Origin: DAIPKP01 sp964539095
Lineage (GTDB): Bacteria > Synergistota > Synergistia > Synergistales > Aminiphilaceae
DNA length: 64,000 bases
Assembly (NCBI GenBank): GCA_964539095.1
Contig: CAZIFL010000015.1
Coordinates: 5,079 to 69,078 of the forward strand
Direction of reading: 5' to 3'
Shown in pieces: positions 36,939 through 46,675 of this stretch. Position 1 is the first letter of the stretch. Every line of letters starts with the position of its first letter. The notes beneath the pieces were generated by a model that had not been told where the DNA came from, did not search any database, and worked only from the letters and a program-made list of their open reading frames with translations. The translations under genes and the position numbers were made by a program.

Positions 36939-39812
36939 CTACACCACCTGCCGCCGGGCGAGTTCCGTAAAGAGCCCTCCCTTGGCGAAAAGCTCCTGAT
37001 AGCTTCCCTCTTCTACCACCTCTCCCTGCTGCATCACCAGAATGCGATCCGCTTTCATCACCGTGGAGAGGCGATGGGCTACCACGATGCGGGTGGCTTC
37101 GATGTTTTCCAGGCTCTTGCTCACCAGCTCCTGGGTACGGTTGTCCAGAGCGCTGGTGGCCTCGTCGAAGAGGAGTACCTTGGGGTTTCCCGCCAGGGCC
37201 CGGGCGATGAGAAGCCGCTGTTTCTGCCCTCCCGAGATGGTATTGGCCCCCTCGGTGATCACTGTATGCACTCCCATGGGCATGTCCTTGAGATCCTCCC
37301 TCATCCCCGCCTTGGCAAGGGCCTCCTCCACCTGGGCCATGGAGAGCGGGCGGGAGCAGCGCACGTTAGAGGCGATATCCCCCGGTAAAAGCCCCCCTCC
37401 CTGAAGCACCACCCCGATCTGTTCCCGGAGTTTTTTCAAATCCAAATCCCCCAGATCTTTACTGTCGAAGAAGACCCCTCCGGATTCGGGGCGGTCGAAG
37501 CCGAGAAGCAGGCGGATGAGGGTGGATTTTCCCGCTCCTGAGGGGCCTACCACCGCGAGAAACTCCCCGGGTTTTGCCGAAAAGCTGAGGTTGCGCAGCA
37601 CTGGGGGGCCGTCGCTTCGGTAGCGGAAGGTTACCCGGTCGAGGTCGATGCGCCCGGTGATGCTACCGGGATCGCTCTTGCGTTCTCCCGTCTCTGGTTC
37701 TGTCTCCAGAAGTGGCTGCAGGTTTTCCAGAAGGGGGAGCACGTTCAGGGCGGTGGTGGTGGAGCTTATCACCTGGAGAAAGGAGCCCTGAAGGGCGGCG
37801 AAGGCTGTCCAGAAGGCCATGAAAAGCCCTGTGTCGTAGGAGCCGTCGGAAGCGCTCCAGCGGATGAGGGCGTAGAGAATCGCCATAGAGGTTATACCCG
37901 AGAAGAAGGCCGTGGCGGTATTCAGCCCGTTTTCCAGAGCCCTGGCACGGGTGGAGGCGGTTCGCTGGCTTCCGAAGAGGTTTGCCCAGCGGGAGAAGGA
38001 TCGCTCCTCTGCTCCGGCGATGCGGATCTTGGCGATTCCTGTGAGAATCTGGAAGGTAAGACTGGAGAGACGGTTCTGAAGGGTGGCCATGCGCCGCTGG
38101 TAGCGGAGCTGCAGCAGATTGACCCCCACCATGAGAACCCCCTGAATTGCCAGGCACCCCAAGCCGGTAAGGGCAAGTTTCCAGTCGTACCAGAAAGACT
38201 GTCCCAGATAGAAGAGAACGAAGATGCTCTCTACCAGGAGCGTTTTTACCGCCATAGAGGCCACGTTCCGGAGCATATAAAGCCCCAGTGCCCGGCTGGC
38301 GAGTTCTCCCGAGGTTGTTTTGCGGAAAAAGTCCACCGGAAGCCGGAGAATACGGTCCCAGATTCCCACAGAGACTGCGTGATCCAGCACACACTCGCTG
38401 CGCAGAAAGGCCACACCCTGGGCAAAGCGTAGCAGTGCGGAGGAGACCCCGAGAGAGACGAGTATGGCGAAGAGCTGGAGCATCCGCCCCCGTTCCGCAT
38501 GAGGGATAACTTCACTGAAGATAATGCCGTTTATTTCGGGAGGAATAAGTCCCAGAAGGGCGAGAGCAATTCCTACGAGAAAGGCGAAAAAGAGATCTTT
38601 CCTCGATCCTCCCAGGCCGAAACGCAGAAGGTCCATCCCCTTGAGAGCTTTTCCGGGGAGAGGCCTGTAGAAATGGTATGCCTCAGAATCCAGCGAAGCT
38701 GCAACGCTTGCTGTAACGGCGACGCTCCCCTTTTCCTCCACCATGCGATATCCCCCTCGTCCTGTCGGGAGGAGAGCCAGGGGAACCCCCTCGCGGAAGG
38801 CAAGAAGAGATGCTCCGTCGGATTGCCACCAGGGGCCCGAAAGCGTAACCTGGCGGATGCGCAGGTTTGCGCTCCTTGCGATGTCGGGAACGCTCTCCTC
38901 ACGAACTCCTTCGAGTGGAGGTGAGAGATGGGTTCCCAGACTCGCCGCTATGGTGGCACAGGCAGATCGTACGGGGGTCTCCTCCTGCGATACTGCTGCT
39001 CTTCGGAACTTTCCCGCCAGCGCCGAGGCCAGAGCCTCTAATCCCGAGGCCAGGGAGCGGCTTCGGGAGCGTTGCATCTGCCGCAGATCTCCCAAATCAT
39101 CTGCAGCCCGTAGCCGGGCGTTCATCGCCAGGGAGGAAAAGAGAATTTCACAGAAGCCGTCGAAGGCGGCCACAAAATCTCCCCGGAGGAGTAGCTCCTC
39201 TGTGGGGGTTGCCGAAAGAGAACACTCCTGAAGAGGCACAATCCAGCAGCTTGAGGGGAGGGCGAAAAAGCCCGTCTCAGGAGAAAGATCTTCGGTGCCC
39301 ACAAAGAGAGCCCGCCCCTCTTGGAGCCTCCCCCAGAGAAGGGTTGTGGCTCCTGCGGGCTGATCCGGTGCAAGCGCTCCTCCCCCTGGCGGAATGGTCT
39401 GCCGGATTCGGGGGAGGGGGATAATATCCTTTACGATCCCGCGGCCCAGCCCCTCCAGAAAGGTGTCGACGAGTGCCGCAGGCTCCGAAAGCCCGACCTC
39501 CCTGGCCTCCTCCAGCAGACTCTTCCGCGATGTCCGAAGAACCCTGGTTCCGGGAATGCCGCTTGCCAGAAGCCCCATAGAAGTTCCGAAGAACCCTGTC
39601 TCCACACCGAAGAGGGCCTGATCTCTCTGAAGGGTAAAGAGATAGTCCCGCCCTCCGGTCTGCTCGGCTCCCTTGCGGGAGGCGACGTATACGTGCACTT
39701 CACCCTCCAGAATGCACCAAATCTCTTCCGGGTTATCCAGAAAGAAGGGCGTTTTGCCGGTGATATGGAGAATCTCTCCCTTGGAGAGAAGTCTTTCGAA
39801 AAGGGGAATCAT
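36939..39812 (-). CDS. NHLM-type peptide exporter, permease/ATPase subunit 2
   Basis: The 957-residue protein has a long N-terminal region that includes a cyclic-nucleotide-binding-like fold (ILHITGKTPFFLDNPEEIWC, then ILEGEVHVYV). A six-helix ABC exporter domain (about 430-700) and an ATPase domain follow, with Walker A GPSGAGKST, signature ISGGQKQR, Walker B LLFDEATSALD. It lacks a C39 peptidase domain. This matches the second ABC protein of NHLP/Nif11 peptide export systems, working with the peptidase-bearing ABC protein at 39894 and the HlyD-type adaptor at 42067. The ATG at 39812 follows AAAGGAG. Confidence 0.92.
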   Translation of the reverse strand: MIPLFERLLSKGEILHITGKTPFFLDNPEEIWCILEGEVHVYVASRKGAEQTGGRDYLFTLQRDQALFGVETGFFGTSMGLLASGIPGTRVLRTSRKSLLEEAREVGLSEPAALVDTFLEGLGRGIVKDIIPLPRIRQTIPPGGGALAPDQPAGATTLLWGRLQEGRALFVGTEDLSPETGFFALPSSCWIVPLQECSLSATPTEELLLRGDFVAAFDGFCEILFSSLAMNARLRAADDLGDLRQMQRSRSRSLASGLEALASALAGKFRRAAVSQEETPVRSACATIAASLGTHLSPPLEGVREESVPDIARSANLRIRQVTLSGPWWQSDGASLLAFREGVPLALLPTGRGGYRMVEEKGSVAVTASVAASLDSEAYHFYRPLPGKALKGMDLLRFGLGGSRKDLFFAFLVGIALALLGLIPPEINGIIFSEVIPHAERGRMLQLFAILVSLGVSSALLRFAQGVAFLRSECVLDHAVSVGIWDRILRLPVDFFRKTTSGELASRALGLYMLRNVASMAVKTLLVESIFVLFYLGQSFWYDWKLALTGLGCLAIQGVLMVGVNLLQLRYQRRMATLQNRLSSLTFQILTGIAKIRIAGAEERSFSRWANLFGSQRTASTRARALENGLNTATAFFSGITSMAILYALIRWSASDGSYDTGLFMAFWTAFAALQGSFLQVISSTTTALNVLPLLENLQPLLETEPETGERKSDPGSITGRIDLDRVTFRYRSDGPPVLRNLSFSAKPGEFLAVVGPSGAGKSTLIRLLLGFDRPESGGVFFDSKDLGDLDLKKLREQIGVVLQGGGLLPGDIASNVRCSRPLSMAQVEEALAKAGMREDLKDMPMGVHTVITEGANTISGGQKQRLLIARALAGNPKVLLFDEATSALDNRTQELVSKSLENIEATRIVVAHRLSTVMKADRILVMQQGEVVEEGSYQELFAKGGLFTELARRQVV
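36945..36980 (+). repeat. Right copy of the duplicated ABC gene end
   Basis: This is the functional copy, encoding the LFTELARRQV tail of the ABC transporter on the minus strand. It is repeated at 35768-35803 on the far side of the YhcG-type gene. Confidence 0.85.
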
Positions 39813-39830
39813 GCGAGGCTCCTTTGTAGA

Positions 39831-39848
39831 GGCGATTCATGAATCGCC
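39831..39848. repeat. REP-like perfect palindrome between two ABC genes
   Basis: The 18-bp perfect palindrome GGCGATTCATGAATCGCC lies in the 81-nt spacer between the two exporter genes. It may be a repetitive extragenic element or an mRNA hairpin. It is not followed by a T-run. Confidence 0.7.
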
Positions 39849-39893
39849 CTTACTCCTTGAGGCACAGAGGGGACGCAGAAACCGAGGCTATCG

Positions 39894-42077
39894 TTAGTTT
39901 TCGATAAGGTCTGCATAGCGTCCTCCTAGGGCAATCAGTTCTTCATGGGTTCCCCGCTCCAGCACCTTACCGTGATGGAGCACAATAATTTCGTCGCAGT
40001 CCCTGATGGTGGAGAGGCGGTGTGCCACGATAAGGCAGGTACACCCCCGGCGGCGGAGAGCCCTGTCGATGGCCTCCTCCGTGGGAGGGTCCAGGGCGCT
40101 GGTGGCTTCATCCAGCACCAAAAGTGAGGGCCTCCGCACCAGCGCCCGGGCGATCTCCAGGCGTTGCCGCTGCCCTCCGCTGAAGTTCCGTCCGTTTTCT
40201 TCAATCTGCGCATCGTACCCGCCGTTACGTTCCACGATATCGCGATGAATTGCCGCATCCCGGCATGCCGTCACCATCTGCTCCATGGGGAGGGTCTCAT
40301 CCCAGAGGCTTAGATTCTCCCGTACCGTCCCCTCGTAAAGGGATATCTCCTGATCCACGAAGGCGAAGGAGGTGATGAGCTGCTCCCGGGGAATTTCCTG
40401 CAGAGGGCGGCCATCCAGAAGCACCTCCCCGGACCAGGGGGTAAAGAGACCGCAGACAAGCCGGGCCACGGTGGATTTTCCCGAGCCGGAGCTTCCCACA
40501 AGGGCCACCCGGGAGCCCGGTACAAGGGTGAGAGAGAAGTTTTCGATGAGGGGCTCTCCCAGAGGGGAGTAGCCGAAGGAGACCTCCCGAAGCTCAAGGC
40601 GCCCCGAAAGGCGTACCTGCTGCCGTCCCGCCATCCCCCCTTCCTCCAGCACGGGGCGTTCTTTTTCCGGAGCGTAGCGCAACACATCGTCCAGGCGGTT
40701 GATGTTCCCCTTGGCGGCTTCGAAGGAGCCCCAGAGGCGCACCAGGTCGGACATGGGGGCCAGGGTCTGCTGCATCAGGGTCTGAAGGGCCAGAAGCATA
40801 CCCATGGTGAGCGCCCCGTTCATCACCCGGAATCCTCCCAGACAGAGCACCGAAGCGGTCGCCAGGGATGTGAGCAGGGGCATTACCGGGTCCATGCGGG
40901 CGGAAAAGAGCCCTAGAGAGGTTCGGGCGTCCGCCACCTTGGCGAGATGTCCCGCCAGCCGGGCGAACTGATCGTCCTCTCCCCCGAAGGATTTGATGGT
41001 TTCGATCACGTTAAGCCCTCCCAGGGCGGTGCCGGCGAAGCGTCCCATCTCTCCTATGAGCTTTTCGTTCAGATCCGAGCGTTTGCGCTTTACCGAAAGG
41101 AGCATCCCCAGGCTGAGTACTCCCGCTCCGAGAGCTATCAGGGCCAGAGGGGGGTCGTAGAGGGTGATCATGACGCCGTAGAAGACCACAAGGAGGCACT
41201 GCAGCACCGTGGAAGCGAGTTCCCGTGAAAGAAGCTGCGCCACCTGGTCGTTCAGCTGCACCCGGTTGCCGATCTCTCCGGCGTAGCGCTGTAGGAAAAA
41301 CGTATAGGGGAGCTTGAGAAGGTGTGTCATAAAGCGGGCGGAGTCCCGAAGAGCCATGGCGATCTCCTGTCGGAGCAGGGTGGCCCCCTGGAGCCAGGTG
41401 AGAACCCCCGTCACCAGGGCCATGGCTCCCATAAGAGTGAGAAGGGGGCGGAACCATTCAATGCGTCCCTCCACCAGAAGGCGATCCACGAAGATCTGCT
41501 GGAAGGAGGATTTGAGAATCCCCGGCACCACCAGGCCGAGCCCTGCAAGCACCGCAAAGGCCACCGCCCACTTGGCCCCGTAGAGGCGCTGCTTTAATGC
41601 CCCCCAGGGGTTTCGGGGTTTCCCCTGAGGCTGATACTCCGGCCCGGGAGTTATGGAGAGAGCCACCCCGGTGAAGGAGCGGTCCAGAGTTTCCCGATCC
41701 ACCACCCGGGGCCCCGAGGCGGGGTCGTTAAGGTAGACCTTGTCCTCCTTGATCCCCTCCAGCACGAGAAAGTGGTTAAAGTTCCAGAAGAGAATGATGG
41801 GGAGCGGGAGATCCCCCAGCCGATCCGGCTCCTTGCGGTACCCCTTGGCGATCATGCCGTGCCGCCGGGCAGCCTTGAGGACGTTGACCGCCTTGCTGCC
41901 GTCCCGGCTGATGCCGCACTCCTCCCGGAGCGTCTCCAGAGGAAGGTGGACGCCGTAGTATCCCAGCACGATTCCCAGGGATGCGGCGCCGCACTCGGTG
42001 GCCTCCATTTGTATCAGCGTGGGGGTGGCTATGCGCTTATTTTTCCAGAGGGTTTGTGTTGCGGGCTTATCGGTCAT
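39894..42077 (-). CDS. NHLM-type peptidase/permease/ATPase exporter, leader-cleaving
   Basis: The 727-residue protein has an N-terminal C39 peptidase domain with Cys29 (QMEATECGAAS), His102 (FNHFLVLEG) and Asp118 (NDPASG), a six-helix exporter domain, and an ATPase domain (GSSGSGKST, FSGGQRQR, LVLDEATSALD). It should cut after the GG of the Nif11-type leaders while exporting the core peptides. The start overlaps the HlyD-type gene by 11 nt (translational coupling), and the second ABC gene follows. Confidence 0.94.
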   Translation of the reverse strand: MTDKPATQTLWKNKRIATPTLIQMEATECGAASLGIVLGYYGVHLPLETLREECGISRDGSKAVNVLKAARRHGMIAKGYRKEPDRLGDLPLPIILFWNFNHFLVLEGIKEDKVYLNDPASGPRVVDRETLDRSFTGVALSITPGPEYQPQGKPRNPWGALKQRLYGAKWAVAFAVLAGLGLVVPGILKSSFQQIFVDRLLVEGRIEWFRPLLTLMGAMALVTGVLTWLQGATLLRQEIAMALRDSARFMTHLLKLPYTFFLQRYAGEIGNRVQLNDQVAQLLSRELASTVLQCLLVVFYGVMITLYDPPLALIALGAGVLSLGMLLSVKRKRSDLNEKLIGEMGRFAGTALGGLNVIETIKSFGGEDDQFARLAGHLAKVADARTSLGLFSARMDPVMPLLTSLATASVLCLGGFRVMNGALTMGMLLALQTLMQQTLAPMSDLVRLWGSFEAAKGNINRLDDVLRYAPEKERPVLEEGGMAGRQQVRLSGRLELREVSFGYSPLGEPLIENFSLTLVPGSRVALVGSSGSGKSTVARLVCGLFTPWSGEVLLDGRPLQEIPREQLITSFAFVDQEISLYEGTVRENLSLWDETLPMEQMVTACRDAAIHRDIVERNGGYDAQIEENGRNFSGGQRQRLEIARALVRRPSLLVLDEATSALDPPTEEAIDRALRRRGCTCLIVAHRLSTIRDCDEIIVLHHGKVLERGTHEELIALGGRYADLIEN

Positions 42078-43365
42078 GAGACTCTTCCGGAGAGATATCT
42101 TCCCCCACCCCCAAGAAGAATTTCTTGAGGAAGGGGAGTACCAGCGTTACCGGAGCCTGACGCCGTACCACCACGGTGATCCCTGCCAGAGTGCCGCTCT
42201 GAAGCTTCAGAGGAGGGCCGTCTCCGGAGGACCAGGCGTAGCCGCTCTCGGTCTTTATCGAAGGGCGTAGTGCCACAGTGAGTGTTATGGGGGCTCCTCC
42301 CTGAGAGAGGCTCTGGGCAAGCTGATCGTTCCCGAGAATCCGCATCATCCCCTTGAGAGAGGCGGGAAAGCGAGATACTCTGGTGACATGCCCCAGAAGA
42401 ACCCCGAACTCCTCCTGCTTTACCACCGAGGGGGATACCTGAGCCTCCATCCCGGAGAGGAGCTTCTTGCCGTGCTGGGGCTGCACGAAGGCGTGCACGT
42501 AGAGGGGCTGCCCCTCATCTCCGGACTTTTCTATCGAAAGAAGGGCCTCTCCGGATTGGATCACCTGGCCGGGGGTCTTGAAAATCTCCAGTATCCGTCC
42601 CGTGGCAGGGCTGAGGATGAGGCTTTCCAGCTCCAACCGATCCCGAAGGGCCCGAAGCTGCTCCCGGGCTGCCAGAAGGCGCATTTTAATGTCGATCTTC
42701 TCCCGCTCCAGCTGGGTGGTGGAGTCTGCGGCGGTCATGGGAAGCCGGGCCAGCTCCTCCCGGTGGGAGAGCATCTCCTGAAGCGCTGCGTTGTATCTAT
42801 CCTTTATCTCCAGGTACTGGCTTCGGGTAATATACTTTTTCTGATAGAGCGCATCGTACTGCTGAAGCTGTTCCTCCAGAGATGCCGCGCGCTCCCGGGC
42901 TACCTCCAGGGAGGCATTGAGAGCCCTGCGGCGCCGGGAAAGATATTCAGATTCCAGGTTTTTTTTCCCCTCTCCCATCTCCTGTCCCATCTCCTGCTCA
43001 ATCTCAAGAATGCCGAGCTTTCCCTCAAGCTCCCGTATCTGGTTTTGCAGATCCGGCTGGGCCAGCCGGGCGATAACCTGCCCCTCTTCGATCTGATCAT
43101 CAATATCCACCAGGATGATCTCAAGCCGTCCCGTCCCCGGCGAAGGCGCCTCCTCCAGCGCCCCCTCGCGCAGAAGAATCCCCTGCCCCGTCACCTTGGT
43201 GGCCACGGTGCCGTAAAAGCCCCAGAGAATAAGGGAGACCAGAAGCAGCAGGGTGGCGAGCAGGGCGAACCACGAGGCGGGAGGGACCACCCGGAAGAGG
43301 AGGTCAAGCTGCTCCGGGGAAGAGAGGCGATCCAGAGTTGACTGGCGAAAGATCTGTTTTTTCAT
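42067..43365 (-). CDS. HlyD-type secretion adaptor (NHLM bacteriocin system)
   Basis: The 432-residue protein has a short cytoplasmic N-terminus, one membrane helix (about 33-53), a biotinyl-lipoyl-like segment, a long coiled coil (about 110-240, rich in Glu/Arg/Leu) and a C-terminal beta barrel. It bridges the inner-membrane exporters and an outer-membrane channel. ATG 43365 (GGAG upstream) is the start; the open frame extends far 5' without support. It is divergent from the TolC-type gene, 159 nt away, so the two form one export apparatus. Confidence 0.92.
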   Translation of the reverse strand: MKKQIFRQSTLDRLSSPEQLDLLFRVVPPASWFALLATLLLLVSLILWGFYGTVATKVTGQGILLREGALEEAPSPGTGRLEIILVDIDDQIEEGQVIARLAQPDLQNQIRELEGKLGILEIEQEMGQEMGEGKKNLESEYLSRRRRALNASLEVARERAASLEEQLQQYDALYQKKYITRSQYLEIKDRYNAALQEMLSHREELARLPMTAADSTTQLEREKIDIKMRLLAAREQLRALRDRLELESLILSPATGRILEIFKTPGQVIQSGEALLSIEKSGDEGQPLYVHAFVQPQHGKKLLSGMEAQVSPSVVKQEEFGVLLGHVTRVSRFPASLKGMMRILGNDQLAQSLSQGGAPITLTVALRPSIKTESGYAWSSGDGPPLKLQSGTLAGITVVVRRQAPVTLVLPFLKKFFLGVGEDISPEESHDR

Positions 43366-43524
43366 GGTAGAAAAAACTCCTTTGATGAAGATGATGGCTA
43401 TCATGTCTACGGGAAACCGATTCAGTGCTATAGTAGAACAGAAAAGACGGAATGAACAGAAGGAACATAAGGAACAGGATAGATTGTACCCCGAATATGC
43501 ACATTTTTGTGGAGGAGAGAAAAA

Positions 43525-44823
43525 ATGAAAGCCCTGTCCCCTTCCCGTACCCTTGTACTCATACTCATGTCCATGCTGTGTGTGGTTGTTCCTGTACGTT
43601 CCTTCGGAAATTCCCCGGAGCCGCCGGTTCTCTCGGAAGAGGCCTATCTGGTTCTTGTGCTGGAGCATAACGAAGATCTGGGGGCTTTTCGCAAAGAGGT
43701 GGAGGCCAAGCTCTACGCCCTCCAGGCTGATCTGGCCCCCCAGCGTCCCTCTCTGGGGATCACCGCCGACGTGAGCCGCTGGCTTGATCAGGAGCGCGGC
43801 GACCGCTATGCGGATCTTGCCCTCACCCAGCGTATCGATCTGGGAGGGCGCTATCCTCTGCAGGAGAAAGATCTTTTGCTGGGGCTTCGGGTTATGGAGA
43901 GCCGTTACGCCAATGCGGTAAACGACACCCTTGCCAAGGGGATCGCCGCCTACCGTCAGACCGTCATGGCCAAGCATATCTGGGATATGCGCACCGAAGT
44001 GCTGGAGCATCGCCAGCAATCCCTTGAGGTGACCCGGGAAAAGTTTACCAAAGAGCTGGTGCCTCTTCTCGACCTTCTCCGGGCACAATCTCAGGTGGAT
44101 GAGGGAGAAGCTTTTCTTCTTCAGGCCCGGCAGAGTTACGAACAAAACCTTATCGAAATGCGGGCTTTAGCGGGGCAGAGGGTGGTGCTGCCTTGTATGG
44201 ATATCCCCACCAGCCCCCCGGAACATCTTCCGGCGCATTTCGAAGGAGCCTGGGAGCAGCGTCCCGATGTTAGAACGCTGTCCCTTCTGCGAGAGCAGGC
44301 TTCGGTGCAGCACGCTCTGGCGGCCCGGGGGCTTGCTCCCTTTGTGGACATCTCTCTGGGGTGGCGGTTGGGGGAGGATTATCGCTCCCCTTATGCGGAG
44401 GATCATCAGGGAGAGTTGCTCGCCCGGGCGGTGCTCTCCATTCCTTTGGGGGATGGAGGCAAGACCCGCAACAACACCCAGGCCGCCGCGCTCCTGGCAG
44501 AGAAAATAGATCGGGAGCTGCAGGCTAAGAGGGATACGGTGGAAAAGGAAATTGCTCTGGTGCGGGAACGCTGGAGCCGTGGGCTGGAGCTGGAGCAGGT
44601 GCGTCGCCGTCAGATGCAGCGATCCGCCCAGGAAGTAGAGATCGCGGAAATGCTCTACCGGGAGGGGCTCGCCTCCCAGCTGGATCTTTTGAGTGCCCAG
44701 GAGAGGGATCAGCAGAGCCGGGCGGATCACCTTGCCACGATACAGGAACTCTGGCTGACCCTCGCCGAGGCGGATCGTGTGATGGGACGGTACCGCGGAA
44801 GTTTTTCGGGCTTCCGGGAGTAG
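43525..44823 (+). CDS. TolC-type outer membrane efflux protein
   Basis: The 432-residue protein has a signal peptide (LVLILMSMLCVVVPVRSFG) and two helical repeats of the outer-membrane efflux family (LTQRIDLGGR, EKFTKELVPLLDLLRAQSQV; then VLSIPLGDGGKTRNN and MLYREGLASQLDLLSAQ). It would complete a trans-envelope channel with the HlyD-type adaptor and exporters. The ATG at 43525 follows GGAGGAG. Its presence supports a diderm host. A small hairpin plus T6 (about 44868-44886) may terminate it. Confidence 0.9.
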   Translation: MKALSPSRTLVLILMSMLCVVVPVRSFGNSPEPPVLSEEAYLVLVLEHNEDLGAFRKEVEAKLYALQADLAPQRPSLGITADVSRWLDQERGDRYADLALTQRIDLGGRYPLQEKDLLLGLRVMESRYANAVNDTLAKGIAAYRQTVMAKHIWDMRTEVLEHRQQSLEVTREKFTKELVPLLDLLRAQSQVDEGEAFLLQARQSYEQNLIEMRALAGQRVVLPCMDIPTSPPEHLPAHFEGAWEQRPDVRTLSLLREQASVQHALAARGLAPFVDISLGWRLGEDYRSPYAEDHQGELLARAVLSIPLGDGGKTRNNTQAAALLAEKIDRELQAKRDTVEKEIALVRERWSRGLELEQVRRRQMQRSAQEVEIAEMLYREGLASQLDLLSAQERDQQSRADHLATIQELWLTLAEADRVMGRYRGSFSGFRE

Positions 44824-44888
44824 AAGTTTCGGCGGGCTCAGGCTGTTGCTGTTCCTGGGGCAATGGCGAAGACGCCAACGTTTTTTCA

Positions 44889-45209
44889 CTATGCCGCTGC
44901 TGCCGCCAGTCCTGCGAGGGTGCCAAACATCCCTATAGCAACGCCCCCTAATCCTATGGCGATGCCCCCCAAAACCATCTCTGCCGTACCGAGTTCTCCC
45001 CCTATCACGGCCTCCATCTCTTCGTCGGTTATCTCGGGATTCCGTTCGAAAACCACCTTCTGCATCTCTTCCAGGGAAAAGTCGTATCCCAACTCCTCTC
45101 GTACGTATAGGCCGATAGCCTCGCGGGTCTGAAGTTTCTGTATGCGGGTCATTACCTTCTCATCGCTTTCCAGTCTTTCGTAAAAGGCTACTGCGGATTC
45201 CATAGACAT
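44889..45209 (-). CDS. Nif11-type RiPP precursor peptide B1
   Basis: The 106-residue peptide has a leader (MSMESAVAFYERLESD...DEEMEAVIGG, 71 residues) and a 35-residue core starting ELGTAEMVLGG and ending LAGLAAAAA. The core is Gly/Ala/Ile-rich with repeated GxxxG spacing and no Cys. It lies 44 nt downstream of the asparagine-synthetase-like gene, the last gene of the YcaO operon, so it is the precursor most directly tied to the modification enzymes. The ATG at 45209 follows GGAGAG. Confidence 0.88.
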   Translation of the reverse strand: MSMESAVAFYERLESDEKVMTRIQKLQTREAIGLYVREELGYDFSLEEMQKVVFERNPEITDEEMEAVIGGELGTAEMVLGGIAIGLGGVAIGMFGTLAGLAAAAA

Positions 45210-45253
45210 GGTAATGCTCTCCTTCCTCTTTATTGATTTTCAACGATGAATAT

Positions 45254-46675
45254 CTATATTTTTTCCCCAAGTAACACTCCCGCGGAATAGAAACGCCAGA
45301 GAGCTGCAGGGGTTATTTTCGGGATGACCTCCGGAGCTTTCACAAGATTTCCCAGCTCCGTCTCCTCCAGCATTCGGAGTACCTCGGGAAGAAGCTCCGG
45401 CAATCCCGGACCGTTGTGCCAGAATCCGGTCTTTCGGGTATGCAGGCGCACCCTTTCGGGAACCTCCGGAAAGAGCTGCCGCAGGGGGTATTTGAGCATC
45501 CCCTGGGCGTACAGAAAATCCAGCTTAAACCGAGAGACCAGATCCACCATGCCTTCGGTTAGAAAAGGAGCCCGCCCTTCCATGCCAAAATGTTTTGTCA
45601 GCCGGTGATCGTAGTGGAGAAGATAGCGCAGACTGCGGTTTCGGAGCCCCTGGTGGCGTATTGCCTCCCAGGTGGCGCAATCCGCCGCGAAAAACCGCAC
45701 TCCCGGATGTTGTGCCACCTCTTCCCGGGTAACCCCCAGGGCCTTGCAGGCTCCTCCGTCGTTCAGGGTGACCCAGCTTTCGGTGCGGGTAAAGCTCCGT
45801 CTTGTAAGACGCAGCTCCAGAGGGCCGAAGGGGGGGGATTCCTGATGCAGCTTCTCCCAGGCTTCCGCCTTTTGGGGATCCCGGAGGGCGAGCTTTTTCA
45901 TGGCCAAAGGGAAGTGCCAGGGATAGCCGCAGAAGAGTTCGTCTCCCCCCTGACCGCTGTAGACTGTGCTGATCCCCTCTCTTTTCATGGCCTGCAAAAG
46001 CCGGAACTGCGGAAGAGGCCCCAGAGGGATGTGCAGAGGGATCTCCAGGATTCGGAGCATCTCTTTCAGCTCTTCCAGAGAGACATCCTGCTCTGCTTTC
46101 AGAACAAACGGCACGGTCTCCAAAGCTTCCGCGGCTCTCAGGGCGAGATCCCTATCCGGGGTCTCTGCGGTGGCGTAGAGAAAGCAGCGGGGGGTTCCTA
46201 TCCTGGCCCAGGCGGCGGCAATAGCAGTGGAATCCAGCCCTCCGCTTAGGCAGAGCCCCGCATTATGGGGGATCTCCCCCATGCTTCGGATGATCTCCTG
46301 GCGAAGCAGCGGAAGGGCCTCCTCTCCAAGCTCCTCCCGGGGCTCCGGAAGATTCTGGCGGAGTGTTACAGAAGCTCGGCTTCCCGAGATCTGCAGATCA
46401 TGCCCCGGGGGGACTTCAAAAACTCCCTCGAAGAACGTTTGCCCTTCCGGAAAGACTACTGTCCCGGTGGCGAGAAAATCCACCAGAGCTTCTTTGCGCC
46501 ATCTCTTGTGAAGGAGTTTTGTGGCGAAAAGCTCTCCGTAGGTTTGTGCCACCAGAACCCCCTCTTCAAAAGGGGCATAGAGGATAGGGGTGGTGCCCAG
46601 AAGCTCTTGGGGGATCCGGGTTTCCTGGTTTCGGAAAACCCGAACCCCCTCCCAATTTTTTTCAAGAGGGGACAT
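45254..46675 (-). CDS. Asparagine-synthetase-like ATP-dependent ligase without glutaminase Cys
   Basis: The 473-residue protein has a reduced N-terminal Ntn-type domain and a C-terminal PP-loop synthetase domain (LCLSGGLDSTAIAAAW, YSGQGGDELFCGYPWHF, FGMEGRAPFLTEGMVDLV, PLRQLFPE). The start is ATG 46675 (GGAG 7 nt upstream) and residue 2 is not Cys, so glutamine-dependent ammonia release is unlikely. Such proteins include beta-lactam synthetase and lasso-peptide cyclases, which adenylate a carboxylate and close an amide ring. Here it overlaps the TfuA gene by 14 nt and precedes a precursor gene, pointing to peptide modification. The exact reaction is unknown. Confidence 0.85.
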   Translation of the reverse strand: MSPLEKNWEGVRVFRNQETRIPQELLGTTPILYAPFEEGVLVAQTYGELFATKLLHKRWRKEALVDFLATGTVVFPEGQTFFEGVFEVPPGHDLQISGSRASVTLRQNLPEPREELGEEALPLLRQEIIRSMGEIPHNAGLCLSGGLDSTAIAAAWARIGTPRCFLYATAETPDRDLALRAAEALETVPFVLKAEQDVSLEELKEMLRILEIPLHIPLGPLPQFRLLQAMKREGISTVYSGQGGDELFCGYPWHFPLAMKKLALRDPQKAEAWEKLHQESPPFGPLELRLTRRSFTRTESWVTLNDGGACKALGVTREEVAQHPGVRFFAADCATWEAIRHQGLRNRSLRYLLHYDHRLTKHFGMEGRAPFLTEGMVDLVSRFKLDFLYAQGMLKYPLRQLFPEVPERVRLHTRKTGFWHNGPGLPELLPEVLRMLEETELGNLVKAPEVIPKITPAALWRFYSAGVLLGEKI

